This document shows positions 34,835 to 44,424 of a stretch of DNA of 64,000 bases, piece after piece. This DNA is from an uncultured Allomuricauda sp. Its GTDB lineage: Bacteria > Bacteroidota > Bacteroidia > Flavobacteriales > Flavobacteriaceae. Positions within the stretch are counted from its first letter, which is position 1. Every line of letters begins with the position of its first letter. Under the pieces are notes generated by a model. That model ran no database searches, had not been told where the DNA came from, and worked only from the letters and a program-made list of their open reading frames with translations. A program made the translations under genes and the position numbers. The stretch is from assembly GCF_947501165.1 (NCBI RefSeq), contig NZ_CANMUU010000006.1, forward strand, positions 1 to 64,000. Reading direction: 5' to 3'.

Positions 34835-36082
34835 ATGCAAGCAGAAATTATTACCATTGGGGATGAGATTCTCATTGGTCAAATAGTGGATTCCAATTCT
34901 GCTTTTATTGCAAAGGAACTCGACAAAATTGGAGTTTCGGTATATCAAATAAGCTCTATACAAGACGATAGGGAACATATACTTCAATCACTTCGTCAAG
35001 CTTCCCAACGGTCATCTTTGGTTATAATTACCGGAGGTCTTGGCCCTACCAAAGACGATGTTACCAAACAGACACTATGTGAGTTTTTTGAAGATGAACT
35101 GGTAAAAGATGAGGGTGTTTTGGAACATATCGAGTACTTGTTTGCAAAGTATATCTCCACACCAATTTCTGATTTGAACAGAAATCAAGCACTAGTACCT
35201 TCTAAAGCTACCATACTCCATAATTCGTATGGTACCGCACCGGGATTATGGATAAAAAAAGGAGAAACTGCCTTTGTTTCTCTTCCGGGAGTTCCTTTTG
35301 AAATGAAACGTCTTATCTCTGAGCAGGTCCTTCCAAGGGTTATGGAGACGTATAATAGACCCTATATTATTCACACAACATTACTTACTTACGGTTTAGG
35401 TGAAAGTGCAATTGCTGAGCGGATTGAAGAATGGGAAGATAGCCTTCCTCATCACATAAAACTAGCGTACCTGCCAAATTTAGGTAGGGTTCGACTTCGA
35501 TTAACAGCCAGAGGGAATGAGAAGGAAAAATTAGAAAAAGAGATAAAAGACAAAATTGAAGAGGTATACCCTTTAATAGAAGATATTTACTATGGCATAC
35601 AAAAAGAAGGGGCCATTGAAGAACTGGTGGCGAACTTATTGACTGAAAAAGGGATGACTTTGGCTACTGCTGAGAGTTTTACTGGAGGTAAAATTGCAGA
35701 AGAACTTACTTCCATCCCAGGCGCATCTTCTTATTTTAAAGGTACAATTGTGGGTTATGCCACAGAAACCAAGATAAATTTGCTGGGAGTTCCAGCTGAA
35801 ATTATCGAAAAGCATTCTGTTGTTAGCGAGGAGGTAGCCTTGATTATGGCCAGAAATGCAAAAAGTATTTTAGACACAGATTTTGCCATAGCTACTACAG
35901 GAAATGCAGGACCCAGTAAAGGAGATTCTGATGAAGATATTGGGACGGTGTTCTTAGCAATTAGCACTCCAAAAAGTACATATGCGGAAAAATTCATAAT
36001 GGGAAACCACAGGGAACGCATAGTGAAAAAGTCCGTAAATAAGGCATTTGAAATGCTTTGGAAGGAAATTTTAAAATTCTGA
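34835..36082 (+). CDS. cinA: CinA family nicotinamide-nucleotide amidase-related protein
   Basis: 415 residues: an N-terminal molybdopterin-binding-like (MoCF) domain (~1-170; [40 protein letters not shown]) and a C-terminal CinA amidase domain (~255-415; [44 protein letters not shown]). Expected to process nicotinamide mononucleotide or ADP-ribose-type by-products in NAD metabolism, with historical competence naming. Directly abuts the Hpt gene. Confidence 0.93.
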   Translation: MQAEIITIGDEILIGQIVDSNSAFIAKELDKIGVSVYQISSIQDDREHILQSLRQASQRSSLVIITGGLGPTKDDVTKQTLCEFFEDELVKDEGVLEHIEYLFAKYISTPISDLNRNQALVPSKATILHNSYGTAPGLWIKKGETAFVSLPGVPFEMKRLISEQVLPRVMETYNRPYIIHTTLLTYGLGESAIAERIEEWEDSLPHHIKLAYLPNLGRVRLRLTARGNEKEKLEKEIKDKIEEVYPLIEDIYYGIQKEGAIEELVANLLTEKGMTLATAESFTGGKIAEELTSIPGASSYFKGTIVGYATETKINLLGVPAEIIEKHSVVSEEVALIMARNAKSILDTDFAIATTGNAGPSKGDSDEDIGTVFLAISTPKSTYAEKFIMGNHRERIVKKSVNKAFEMLWKEILKF

Positions 36083-36090
36083 AAAAGAAT

Positions 36091-36122
36091 TTTGTCCATA
36101 CCAGTAAAATGCTATAAATTTG
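36091..36122 (+). promoter_or_regulatory. promoter of the rpmB-rpmG-DUF4295 operon
   Basis: TTTG at 36091-36094 and TAAATTTG at 36115-36122 with a 20 bp spacer fit the Bacteroidota consensus. Transcription would start near 36127, giving a 5' leader of about 30 nt before the rpmB ATG at 36157. Confidence 0.7.
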
Positions 36123-36156
36123 CAGCCTCAATAAAATCACTGAAAAGTTTAGGGAG

Positions 36157-36384
36157 ATGTCTAAAGTTTGTGAAGTAACAGGAAAAAAGGTGATGTTCGG
36201 GAACAATGTGTCCTTTTCCATCAATAAGACAAAGAGGAGATTCGATGTAAACATTTCTAAAAAGAAATTTTACATTCCTGAAGAAGACCGTTGGGTTACT
36301 CTAAACGTATCTTCCAGAGGGTTGAAAATCATCAACAAGAAAGGAATCTCAGCCGTTCTTAAGGATATAAATTCCAAAAAGTAA
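36157..36384 (+). CDS. rpmB: 50S ribosomal protein L28
   Basis: 75 residues. CEVTGKKVMFGNNVSFSINKTKRRFDVN is the L28 N-terminal signature, followed by the conserved WVTLNVSSRGLKIINKKG. Only one cysteine (Cys5) is present, so this is a zinc-independent form. It heads a ribosomal operon: rpmG starts 12 bp later. Confidence 0.96.
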   Translation: MSKVCEVTGKKVMFGNNVSFSINKTKRRFDVNISKKKFYIPEEDRWVTLNVSSRGLKIINKKGISAVLKDINSKK

Positions 36385-36396
36385 TACCCAGTAAAA

Positions 36397-36579
36397 ATGG
36401 CAAAGAAAGGAAATAGAATTCAGGTTATTTTGGAATGTACGGAGCATAAGAATTCAGGTATGCCAGGTACTTCAAGGTACATTACCACAAAGAACAAGAA
36501 GAATACGCCGGATAGAATGGAAATAAAAAAATTCAACCCTATCCTTAAGCGCATGACCATTCATAAAGAAATAAAATAA
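36397..36579 (+). CDS. rpmG: 50S ribosomal protein L33
   Basis: 60 residues. [42 protein letters not shown] is the typical core. Only one Cys is present, so it lacks the CxxC...CxxC zinc ribbon (C-minus form). It lies between rpmB (12 bp) and the DUF4295 gene (8 bp). Confidence 0.96.
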   Translation: MAKKGNRIQVILECTEHKNSGMPGTSRYITTKNKKNTPDRMEIKKFNPILKRMTIHKEIK

Positions 36580-36587
36580 ACTAAGCC

Positions 36588-36740
36588 ATGGCAAAGAAAA
36601 CGGTAGCAACACTACAATCATCATCAAAAAGATTGACCAAAGCCATAAAAATGGTAAAGTCTCCTAAAACCGGAGCTTATACCTTTGTTGAGTCTGTTAT
36701 GGCGCCAGAAATGGTAAACGACTGGTTGAACAAAAAATAG
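36588..36740 (+). CDS. DUF4295 family small basic protein
   Basis: 50 residues, starting MAKKTVATLQSSSKRLTKAI and ending DWLNKK. It is strongly basic in its N-terminal half, as for a ribosome-associated or small ribosomal-type protein. The family is specific to Bacteroidota and, as I recall, consistently follows rpmB-rpmG, as here. Function unproven, but the fixed linkage suggests a ribosomal role. It is short and easily missed by gene finders. Confidence 0.88.
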   Translation: MAKKTVATLQSSSKRLTKAIKMVKSPKTGAYTFVESVMAPEMVNDWLNKK

Positions 36741-36766
36741 TTCAACATTTCCTTGTACGAAACAAA

Positions 36767-36791
36767 AGCTGCCCATGGGCGGCTTTTTTTA
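36767..36791 (+). terminator. intrinsic terminator of the rpmB operon
   Basis: AGCTGCCC pairs with GGGCGGCT (one G-U pair, loop AT), followed by TTTTTT. It separates the ribosomal operon from ftsY. Confidence 0.85.
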
Positions 36792-36856
36792 TGGAGTTTA
36801 CCAAAAAATATATGAATCTGAAAGTAATAGTTTTAACAAAACTCCCCTTACTTTCC

Positions 36857-36864
36857 TATATTTG
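36857..36864 (+). promoter_or_regulatory. -7 box for ftsY
   Basis: TATATTTG matches TAnnTTTG, 20 bp before the ATG at 36885. No TTTG at the -33 position was found. Confidence 0.5.
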
Positions 36865-36884
36865 AGACCTGTAGAGAAATAGAT

Positions 36885-37841
36885 ATGAGTTTGTTTAAAA
36901 ACATCTTCTCAAAAGATAAAAAAGATACTTTGGACAAGGGTTTGGAGAAGTCCAAAACCACTTTTTTCGGTAAACTTAGTAAGGCAGTTGCAGGTAAATC
37001 CAAAGTTGATGATGAGGTCTTGGATAATCTTGAAGAAGTTTTGGTAACCTCGGATGTCGGAGTAAACACTACCTTAAAAATCATTGAGCGTATTGAGGAA
37101 CGTGTAGCGAGAGATAAGTACATGGGAACCGAGGAACTCAACAGCATATTACGTGAGGAAATAGCTGGCTTGTTATCGGAAACCCATATTGGAGAAGAAA
37201 CCCAATTCACAATTCCAGAAGATAAAAAACCATATGTAATCATGGTTGTTGGCGTAAATGGCGTAGGCAAAACCACAACCATTGGAAAATTAGCACATCA
37301 ATTCAAGAATAAAGGATTAAAAGTAGTTTTAGGTGCAGGAGATACCTTTAGAGCCGCAGCAATTGACCAGCTTCAAGTATGGGCCGATAGGGTAGAGGTA
37401 CCAATAATAAAACAAAAAATGGGCAGTGACCCGGCATCCGTTGCCTTTGATACGCTGAATTCTGCGGTAGCGGAAAATGCAGATGTGGTTTTGATAGATA
37501 CCGCTGGACGCCTTCATAATAAGGTCAACCTGATGAATGAGCTCTCCAAAGTGAAGCGAGTTATGCAAAAAGTTGTCCCTAATGCGCCTCATGACGTGCT
37601 TTTGGTTCTTGACGGTTCAACAGGGCAAAATGCCTTTGAACAGGCTAAACAATTCACCAAAGCTACCGAAGTGACCAGCTTGGCGGTCACCAAACTTGAT
37701 GGAACCGCAAAAGGTGGAGTGGTCATAGGCATTTCTGACCAATTTCAAATCCCGGTTAAATATATTGGAGTAGGAGAAGGCATTGAAGATCTACAGGTCT
37801 TTAATAAGTATGAGTTTGTGGATTCATTCTTTAAAGTCTGA
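36885..37841 (+). CDS. ftsY: signal recognition particle receptor FtsY
   Basis: 318 residues: short N domain (~20-100, with a Lys-rich extreme N-terminus instead of the long acidic A domain of E. coli) and the SRP GTPase G domain. G1 GVNGVGKTT, G2-like DTFRAAAIDQL, G3 DTAGR, G4 TKLDGTAKGG and the closing GVGEGIEDLQVFN are all visible. It docks SRP-ribosome complexes at the inner membrane for co-translational insertion. Its own -7 box lies upstream after the rpmB terminator. Confidence 0.96.
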   Translation: MSLFKNIFSKDKKDTLDKGLEKSKTTFFGKLSKAVAGKSKVDDEVLDNLEEVLVTSDVGVNTTLKIIERIEERVARDKYMGTEELNSILREEIAGLLSETHIGEETQFTIPEDKKPYVIMVVGVNGVGKTTTIGKLAHQFKNKGLKVVLGAGDTFRAAAIDQLQVWADRVEVPIIKQKMGSDPASVAFDTLNSAVAENADVVLIDTAGRLHNKVNLMNELSKVKRVMQKVVPNAPHDVLLVLDGSTGQNAFEQAKQFTKATEVTSLAVTKLDGTAKGGVVIGISDQFQIPVKYIGVGEGIEDLQVFNKYEFVDSFFKV

Positions 37842-37948
37842 TATGGTAAATCTTCAGGTTCTAATACAATGTCCGCTATTATTTTATCACGTAAAAAGTC
37901 CGATGTAAGTCGAGCACGGAATTAGAAATAAACTGGATAAGGACGGTT

Positions 37949-37996
37949 ATGTCTGAATTAACCAAAAGAATATACAACTATGGAAGACCGCATTAA
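37949..37996 (+). other. possible 15-codon leader ORF overlapping the amidase start
   Basis: ATG TCT GAA ... CAT TAA encodes a 15-residue peptide (MSELTKRIYNYGRPH). It is preceded by a GGATAAGGA-type site and overlaps the first 17 bases of the amidase gene in a different frame. It could be a translation-coupling leader or chance. Confidence 0.25.
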
Positions 37997-39680
37997 AAAA
38001 TCAGTAGCACGATTAAAATTCGTATTACTTGCTCTCTTGGTTTTCGTTTCATGCAAACAAGAAACTACAGATAAAATTGAGAGCAAAGAAGAAGTGGTTT
38101 TATGGGAACCTTATAATGATTCTGTTGAAGTTGCCGCCAATGCAGAGCATGAGGTGGAACGAATGCGCTATAAACTCATTCAATCTAAAGTATGGGATAA
38201 GAACGATGCATTTTTACCCATGTACGAAGAAGTTTCTAAAATGGATAGCACTACCTATGCGGACTTAAGGCCCTTGGTTTTGGAGCAAAGTATTCCAACA
38301 ATTCAAGAACATATCTCAAATGGGAAGTTATCGTATGAACAATTGGTTTTGTTTTATCTACACAGAATTTATAAGTACGAACTTGATAATGGGACCACAT
38401 TAAATACGGTAATCGCTATTAACCCTAAAGTTTTAGATGAGGCCAGAGCATTGGATGCAAACTCGGAAGGACGTCATCCAATTTACGGTATGCCCATTTT
38501 ACTAAAGGATAATATTGGTACTGATGAAATGAAGACCACAGCAGGCGCTATCGTCTTAAAGGATAACCTGGCTGATAATGCTTTTATCGTGGACCGTCTA
38601 AAAGAAAAAGGAGCCCTGATTCTAGGTAAAGTAAACTTAAGTGAATGGGCCTATTTCTTGTGCGATGGTTGTCCTGTGGGCTATAGTGCGCTTTGGGGGC
38701 AAACCCTTAATCCTTATGGTCGTAAAGTGTTTGAGTCTGGAGGCTCAAGCTCTGGTAGTGGTACTTCTGTGGCTGCAAACTACGCTGTTGCCGCAGTAGG
38801 TACTGAAACTTCTGGGTCTATTCTATCGCCTTCAAGCCAGAATTCCGTAGTTGGTCTGAAACCGACCATAGGTCTTCTGAGTAGAACCGGGATAGTCCCT
38901 ATTTCCAGCACTTTGGATACCCCAGGACCTATGACCAAAAATGTGGTTGACAATGCTATTCTTCTGGACGCGATGATGGGTTACGATAAAGTTGATGATG
39001 CTTCAGTATTGACAGGATGGGAAAAAAACTGGTACCAAACCGAAGAAACTTCTACATTGAAAGGAAAGCGTTTTGGAGCATTTAAGAACCTCATGGGAAG
39101 AGATTCAATTTATAAAGCAACTATAGACAAGATGAAAGGAGCGGGAGCCACCATTGTGGAGTTTGAGCCCCCCCAAGTTGAAATGGATGGTTTTTTAAGT
39201 ATTCTCAATATTGATATGAAGAATGACTTACCTAAATACATCCAAAATCATGTGAGGGATGCCCAATTAGTTTCAGTTAAAGATGTAGCGGATGTGGTTG
39301 CATTTAACAACCTAGATAGTTTAGTCAGGGTTCCCTACGGACAGGCGCGATTAGACTGGATTTTAGCAGATTCCACTTCGACCGAAGGTCTGGCTGAAAT
39401 CAAAAAGAGGCTACAGGCAAACGGTAGGAAATATTTCAATGAAGCTATGGAAGCCCATGATTTGGATGCCATTTTATCCATCAATAATTATCATGCTGGG
39501 TTTGCAGCTGTTGCTAAATATCCAGCTTTGACCATTCCCATGGGATATAAGCCTTCTGGAGAACCCATCAGCCTAACTTTCATTGCGAAACAGTTTCAAG
39601 AAGCAAAACTTTACGATTTGGGAATGGCGTATGAAAATGCTATAAAAATTCGAAAAACACCAAGTGGATATAAAGACTAA
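37980..39680 (+). CDS. amidase-signature lipoprotein
   Basis: 566 residues. The N-terminus is a lipoprotein signal (hydrophobic LLALLVFVSCKQE, Cys at 25). The amidase signature core is present: the catalytic Lys in PILLKDNIGT and the Ser-rich GGSSSGSGTSVAAN, with the second serine in ETSGSILSPSSQN, making the Ser-cisSer-Lys triad. It resembles secreted amidases acting on small amides or peptides. Probably periplasmic or on the outer membrane. Upstream is a 138 bp gap with a possible short leader ORF; downstream it converges with a serine hydrolase. Confidence 0.92.
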   Translation: MEDRIKKSVARLKFVLLALLVFVSCKQETTDKIESKEEVVLWEPYNDSVEVAANAEHEVERMRYKLIQSKVWDKNDAFLPMYEEVSKMDSTTYADLRPLVLEQSIPTIQEHISNGKLSYEQLVLFYLHRIYKYELDNGTTLNTVIAINPKVLDEARALDANSEGRHPIYGMPILLKDNIGTDEMKTTAGAIVLKDNLADNAFIVDRLKEKGALILGKVNLSEWAYFLCDGCPVGYSALWGQTLNPYGRKVFESGGSSSGSGTSVAANYAVAAVGTETSGSILSPSSQNSVVGLKPTIGLLSRTGIVPISSTLDTPGPMTKNVVDNAILLDAMMGYDKVDDASVLTGWEKNWYQTEETSTLKGKRFGAFKNLMGRDSIYKATIDKMKGAGATIVEFEPPQVEMDGFLSILNIDMKNDLPKYIQNHVRDAQLVSVKDVADVVAFNNLDSLVRVPYGQARLDWILADSTSTEGLAEIKKRLQANGRKYFNEAMEAHDLDAILSINNYHAGFAAVAKYPALTIPMGYKPSGEPISLTFIAKQFQEAKLYDLGMAYENAIKIRKTPSGYKD

Positions 39681-39681
39681 T

Positions 39682-40776
39682 CTAATTGATGTAGTCATTT
39701 AGATATTGCCATAGTTCATTGTCAAAACTGGAGGGACCCAATAGGGCTTCCCCGGCATCTTCTCCCATACGGACAATTACAAGTTCCATACTGGGTATAA
39801 CATAGAGTTTCTGGTCGTCCCTACCCAAACCGGCAAAGGTATCTGCTGGAGCATTGGGAATAAGCTCACCTTGAAATTCAGTTTGAAGGGCAGGTGCGCG
39901 ATAACTCTCCTTTCCATTCAACCACCACAAATAGCCATAAGACTGATTCAAGTCCTGCGATGTATTTATCATGTTGTTCTTGTAAGTGTTATCACCTAAT
40001 ATTACCTCTCCGTCCCAAACGCCATTATTTAGGTTTAGAATCCCAAAACGGGCCATACTTCTGGCCGTACTGAAATATACATTGTTAAGATTATTGGTAG
40101 AGAGCCAAAATCCATCCATTCCAATTTTATCACGGAGTCTAGAATTAAAATAGTCGGACCAGTCCATTTCCGAGGCATTGGAAACTACACTTTGCAATAA
40201 AGTATATGGGCCATTATGATAGGCCCATCGAGTTCCAGCATCGGCAACAAATGTCAAACAATTAGGTGTTACGCAATCAAATTGAAGGGCATTCATACCA
40301 GTGGTCATAGTAAGCTGGTGCCACACAGTAATCAGGTCTTCTTTTTCCGTGGGAGTTGAGGTCCATCCTTCTCCCAGATAGTCAGAAGACTTATTGTCAA
40401 TGTCCAAAAACCCATCCTCTTGGGCAAGACCAACGGTAAATGCCGTCAGCGTCTTTCCAGCAGATGCCCAATACCAGCTCGTATTTTGGGTATGCTCATC
40501 AAAATACCATTCCACAACAATTCTTCCACTTTTGGTAATAATAAATGCCTTGGTGTTCTTCTCGTCCAAAAAATCCCGTAAATCGTTTTCATTTTCGGTA
40601 TTCCATCCTAGTTGCGAAGGGGAAACAGTTTCCCAATCTACAGATTGTGATGGCGGAAAATACAAGTTGGTCAGTTCTGGAAGCTGGTTGCCAGGGGTAC
40701 TTGAACTATCCGAATCAGATGAACAAGAAATTACCAACAAACAAAGGGTCAGCAGTGGTATAAGTGCAGGCTTCAT
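39682..40776 (-). CDS. serine hydrolase, class C beta-lactamase-like lipoprotein
   Basis: 364 residues. The lipoprotein signal MKPALIPLLTLCLLVISC has its Cys at 18, followed by a Ser/Asp-rich linker (SDSDSSSTPG). The beta-lactamase/DD-peptidase fold shows the Ser105-x-x-Lys108 motif in WASAGKTL and the Tyr186-x-Asn motif in AYHNGPY. Related proteins are esterases or D-amino peptidases, and substrate prediction is not possible. It converges on the amidase with 1 bp between the stops. Confidence 0.9.
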   Translation of the reverse strand: MKPALIPLLTLCLLVISCSSDSDSSSTPGNQLPELTNLYFPPSQSVDWETVSPSQLGWNTENENDLRDFLDEKNTKAFIITKSGRIVVEWYFDEHTQNTSWYWASAGKTLTAFTVGLAQEDGFLDIDNKSSDYLGEGWTSTPTEKEDLITVWHQLTMTTGMNALQFDCVTPNCLTFVADAGTRWAYHNGPYTLLQSVVSNASEMDWSDYFNSRLRDKIGMDGFWLSTNNLNNVYFSTARSMARFGILNLNNGVWDGEVILGDNTYKNNMINTSQDLNQSYGYLWWLNGKESYRAPALQTEFQGELIPNAPADTFAGLGRDDQKLYVIPSMELVIVRMGEDAGEALLGPSSFDNELWQYLNDYIN

Positions 40777-40874
40777 GGAGTTGAGTTTCAGTTTGGACTA
40801 CAGGGTCTTTAAAAAGTTTAACGTGTCAAATTGAAAAATATGCAAGCAAATCGATGTAATGCCCACCCATATCG

Positions 40875-40882
40875 TATTTTTG
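40875..40882 (+). promoter_or_regulatory. -7 box for rimO
   Basis: TATTTTTG matches TAnnTTTG, 18 bp before the ATG at 40901. No clear -33 TTTG. Confidence 0.5.
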
Positions 40883-40900
40883 CAAACCATTTGAAACGGT

Positions 40901-42208
40901 ATGCGAACGAAATCACGTAAAAAGAACAAAATCAATGTAGTAACTCTTGGGTGCAGCAAGAACGTTTACGATTCTGAAGTGCTAATGGGACAGCTTCGAG
41001 CCAATAACAAAGAAGTGGTACATGAAGAAGAGGGAAATGTGGTTGTTATCAATACCTGTGGCTTTATTGCCAATGCCAAGGAAGAAAGTGTAAATACCAT
41101 TCTTGAATATGTAAATCGTAAAGAGCAAGGAGATGTTGATAAGGTTTTTGTTACGGGATGCTTAAGCGAACGCTACAAACCGGATTTGGAAAAGGAAATT
41201 CCCAACGTAGATGAATATTTTGGCACTAGCGATTTACCTAATTTATTGAAAGCCTTGGGGGCTGACTATAAGCATGAATTGATTGGTGAACGATTGACCA
41301 CCACCCCAAAAAATTATGCATACCTAAAAATTGCAGAAGGGTGCGATAGGCCTTGTTCGTTTTGCGCCATTCCTCTCATGAGGGGCAAACATAAAAGCAA
41401 ACCCATTGAAGAATTGGTTACTGAAGCCGAAAAGTTGGCAGCCGATGGTGTCAAGGAACTCATCTTAATTGCCCAAGATCTCACATACTACGGCTTAGAC
41501 TTATATAAAAAACGTAATCTAGCAGAACTTCTTGAAAACCTGGTTCAAGTAGAAGGCATTGAATGGATTCGGCTGCACTATGCATTCCCCACAGGTTTTC
41601 CCATGGATGTGTTGGCAGTCATGCAGAGAGAACCCAAGATTTGCAATTATATCGATATTCCGCTTCAACATATTGCGGACCCCATTCTAAAAAGCATGCG
41701 CAGGGGAACTACTAAGGCAAAAACTACCCAGTTGCTAAAAGATTTCAGGTCCGCTGTTCCAGAAATGGCAATCCGAACCACGCTAATTGTCGGTTATCCA
41801 GGGGAAACTCAAGAAGATTTCCAAACCCTTAAAGAATGGGTCAAAGAAATGCGTTTTGAGCGTTTGGGCTGCTTTACCTATAGTCATGAAGAAAATACAC
41901 ATGCCTATTCTTTGGTCGATGATGTTCCAGAAGAGGTCAAACAACAAAGGGCCAATGAAATTATGGAAGTTCAGTCCCAAATCTCATGGGAATTGAACCA
42001 AGAAAAGATAGGAAAGGAGTTTAGATGCATCATCGATAGAAAAGAGGGGACCCACTTTGTTGGACGTACCGAGCTTGATTCTCCCGATGTGGACAACGAA
42101 GTTTTAATCGATGCAACGAAACACTATGTGAAAACCGGGGATTTCATCAATGTCAAAATTACTGAAGCTGCTGATTTTGATTTATACGGGATGCCAATTC
42201 CAAGCTAA
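40901..42208 (+). CDS. rimO: ribosomal protein S12 methylthiotransferase RimO
   Basis: 435 residues. The N-terminal UPF0004 domain has cluster ligands Cys18 (GCSKNVYDSE), Cys53 (NTCGF) and Cys87 (GCLSERY). The radical SAM motif is Cys148-x3-Cys152-x2-Cys155 in GCDRPCSFC. The C-terminal TRAM domain begins at ~365. The phrase FCAIPLMRGKHKSK is characteristic of RimO rather than MiaB. It adds a methylthio group to Asp of ribosomal protein S12. Confidence 0.95.
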   Translation: MRTKSRKKNKINVVTLGCSKNVYDSEVLMGQLRANNKEVVHEEEGNVVVINTCGFIANAKEESVNTILEYVNRKEQGDVDKVFVTGCLSERYKPDLEKEIPNVDEYFGTSDLPNLLKALGADYKHELIGERLTTTPKNYAYLKIAEGCDRPCSFCAIPLMRGKHKSKPIEELVTEAEKLAADGVKELILIAQDLTYYGLDLYKKRNLAELLENLVQVEGIEWIRLHYAFPTGFPMDVLAVMQREPKICNYIDIPLQHIADPILKSMRRGTTKAKTTQLLKDFRSAVPEMAIRTTLIVGYPGETQEDFQTLKEWVKEMRFERLGCFTYSHEENTHAYSLVDDVPEEVKQQRANEIMEVQSQISWELNQEKIGKEFRCIIDRKEGTHFVGRTELDSPDVDNEVLIDATKHYVKTGDFINVKITEAADFDLYGMPIPS

Positions 42209-42306
42209 TTCAGAAGTTACCAATCGGTGACGAATATCATGGTTCCTTATTTGATTGGGTTGTAGTTTTGGTTGATTGTTTTCGAATCAACTAATTCTAC
42301 ACATCC

Positions 42307-42801
42307 ATGAAAACTACAAATGAAAATGGGGTAAAAATCAGCATTACCCTATTGCGAATTTTTGTGGGTTGGCATTTTCTATATGAAGGTGTTATAAAAC
42401 TGTACAACCCAGAATGGACCTCCTCTGGCTATTTGGCTTCTTCGCAAGGACCATTAAAGCCATTGTTTGCACTATTGACCCAGCCAGGCATAATAGATTG
42501 GGTCGATATGTTGAATATCACAGCCCTTCTCCTTGTGGGAATCACATTTACGCTAGGTGTTTTTGAACGTAAGGGTGCTATTGTTGGCATAGGGCTTTTG
42601 GCACTCTATTACTTGGCTCATCCTTCATTTCCTTGGTTGCCACAGATGAATGTTGAGGGCAGCTATTGGTTTGTGAATAAAAATCTAATTGAGCTGATCG
42701 CTTGTCTTGTTATTTACAACTTTCCTACGGGGCATTTTTTTGGCCTGAATTACTTCATAAAAAGAAAACCATCAAAAGTTAAGAGCTATGAAATGGACTA
42801 G
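42307..42801 (+). CDS. DoxX family membrane protein
   Basis: 164 residues with four hydrophobic segments. The opening ISITLLRIFVGWHFLYEGVIKLYNPEWTSSGYLASSQGPL is the DoxX-like core. Its 3' end overlaps the next gene by 14 bp. Frequently DoxX-like proteins associate with a cytochrome or oxidoreductase partner, and here the neighbour is an exported oxidoreductase, which fits a membrane-anchored redox or sugar-oxidising function. Confidence 0.85.
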   Translation: MKTTNENGVKISITLLRIFVGWHFLYEGVIKLYNPEWTSSGYLASSQGPLKPLFALLTQPGIIDWVDMLNITALLLVGITFTLGVFERKGAIVGIGLLALYYLAHPSFPWLPQMNVEGSYWFVNKNLIELIACLVIYNFPTGHFFGLNYFIKRKPSKVKSYEMD

Positions 42802-44407
42802 AAGAGATTTGCTTAAAGGGCTTGGGGGACTTCCCATTTTAGGGGCGGTTTGGTGGGCAGGCGCTGCAAGTGCGGCCTATAAAAGAAACGAAAGGTCCGA
42901 AGTTTTAAACCAACTGGGTATAAGTCCATCTTTGCCTCCCTCGGTTCCAAATATAGATGGGGAACCCGTTCGGGTTGGAATCATCGGTTTTGGCATTCGT
43001 GGTGAACAGTTATGTAGAAGTCTGGGGTTTGCTACCAAGGAATGGTATGACGAGATGAAAATTGAAATGGAGGAGAATCCGGACAACAAGGCGGTGGAAG
43101 ATTTTGAAAGACAGGAAAAGTTGAATGTAAAACTGGTGGGGGTATGCGACATTTTTGATGTAAGGGCGGAAAGAGCACTGAATTCCTTCAATACTTTGGA
43201 AAACAAAATAAAAAGGTATTCTACTTATCAAGAAATGATTCATAGCGGTGATGTGGATGCAATTGTTATAGCCACACCTGACCACTGGCATGCCCCAATG
43301 GCTATTGAGGCTTTGAAAAACAATGTACATGTGTATGTTGAAAAGCCCATGACCCACACCCTTGCCGAGACCTATGAACTACAGACTGCTGCAGAGGAAT
43401 CTGAAGCTGTTTTTGCAGTGGGTCACCAACATAGACAAACCCTAAGTTTTAAGACGGCGAAGGACATTATCGAGAAAGGTACCTTGGGGCATGTTTCATT
43501 GATTCAGACCAATACCAACCGAAACGATGATAACGGAGCATGGAACTATGATATTCATGAAAAAGCCAGTGCGCAAACCATTGATTGGCAACAGTTCTTG
43601 GGAACTGCTCCAAAAGTACCATTCAATAAGAATCATTTTTTTAGATGGAGAAAATGGTGGGCCTATGGTTCTGGATTGTCTGGAGATTTGTTGACCCACG
43701 ATTATGACCGCCTAAATTGTGTTCTCAACATGGGAATTCCTGATTCAGTAGTAGCTTCTGGTGGAGTTTATACTCACAATGATGGCCGTAATGTTCCAGA
43801 TGTACTTCAAGTAAATATGGAGTTTCCAAGATTTAGTACAGGTAGCAGCCAAGTCAAGGGCAAAGAACAGGGAATGACATTCTGTTACAGTGCCACCTTG
43901 GGTAATGGGTTTAATCGACCGACCATCCTGATGGGACACGATGCCACTATGGAATTGGGCAACAAACTCACAGTATGGCCAGATGGGTCATCAACACGTT
44001 ATGCACCCATGTTGGAAGAGGGAAAAATATACCCACACACACCAATCTATCAATATAATCCCGCAGCCAACGTTCCAGATGCCATTTCTTCGGCTACTTC
44101 GCAATACTTTGCTGATAAGGGTTTGATGTGGACCTATATTGATGGTGTTCGAGTAGACTCTACCTTTTTACACATGCGAGAATGGTTAAGTGCCATTAAA
44201 AACGGTACTAATGTCAGTTGTGGAATACAGGAAGGGTTTGATGAAGCAATTACCGCTCATATGGCAGGGCTTTCCTGGAAATTAGGCAGAAAAATAGAAT
44301 GGGACCATGAAAAAGGCGAACTAGTACGCATTGAAGGAATCAATTTTGATGAGGTCTTGCTCGCAGGTGAATGGAAAATTGAGTCCCGTGAACTGGAAAA
44401 AGTGTAA
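42788..44407 (+). CDS. Gfo/Idh/MocA-family oxidoreductase, Tat-exported
   Basis: 539 residues. N-terminus MKWTRRDLLKGLGGLPILGAV is a twin-arginine signal (Arg5-Arg6), so the protein is exported folded. NAD(P)-binding GxGxRG motif is VGIIGFGIRGEQ (~62-75), VIATPDHWHAP and the catalytic Lys in EKPMTH follow. The C-terminal ~340 residues are the usual dehydrogenase/dimer domain. Related enzymes include glycoside-hydrolase family 109-like and periplasmic sugar oxidoreductases. It overlaps the DoxX gene by 14 bp and is translationally coupled to it. Confidence 0.92.
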   Translation: MKWTRRDLLKGLGGLPILGAVWWAGAASAAYKRNERSEVLNQLGISPSLPPSVPNIDGEPVRVGIIGFGIRGEQLCRSLGFATKEWYDEMKIEMEENPDNKAVEDFERQEKLNVKLVGVCDIFDVRAERALNSFNTLENKIKRYSTYQEMIHSGDVDAIVIATPDHWHAPMAIEALKNNVHVYVEKPMTHTLAETYELQTAAEESEAVFAVGHQHRQTLSFKTAKDIIEKGTLGHVSLIQTNTNRNDDNGAWNYDIHEKASAQTIDWQQFLGTAPKVPFNKNHFFRWRKWWAYGSGLSGDLLTHDYDRLNCVLNMGIPDSVVASGGVYTHNDGRNVPDVLQVNMEFPRFSTGSSQVKGKEQGMTFCYSATLGNGFNRPTILMGHDATMELGNKLTVWPDGSSTRYAPMLEEGKIYPHTPIYQYNPAANVPDAISSATSQYFADKGLMWTYIDGVRVDSTFLHMREWLSAIKNGTNVSCGIQEGFDEAITAHMAGLSWKLGRKIEWDHEKGELVRIEGINFDEVLLAGEWKIESRELEKV

Positions 44408-44424
44408 GGATTTTTCTGAAAGGG

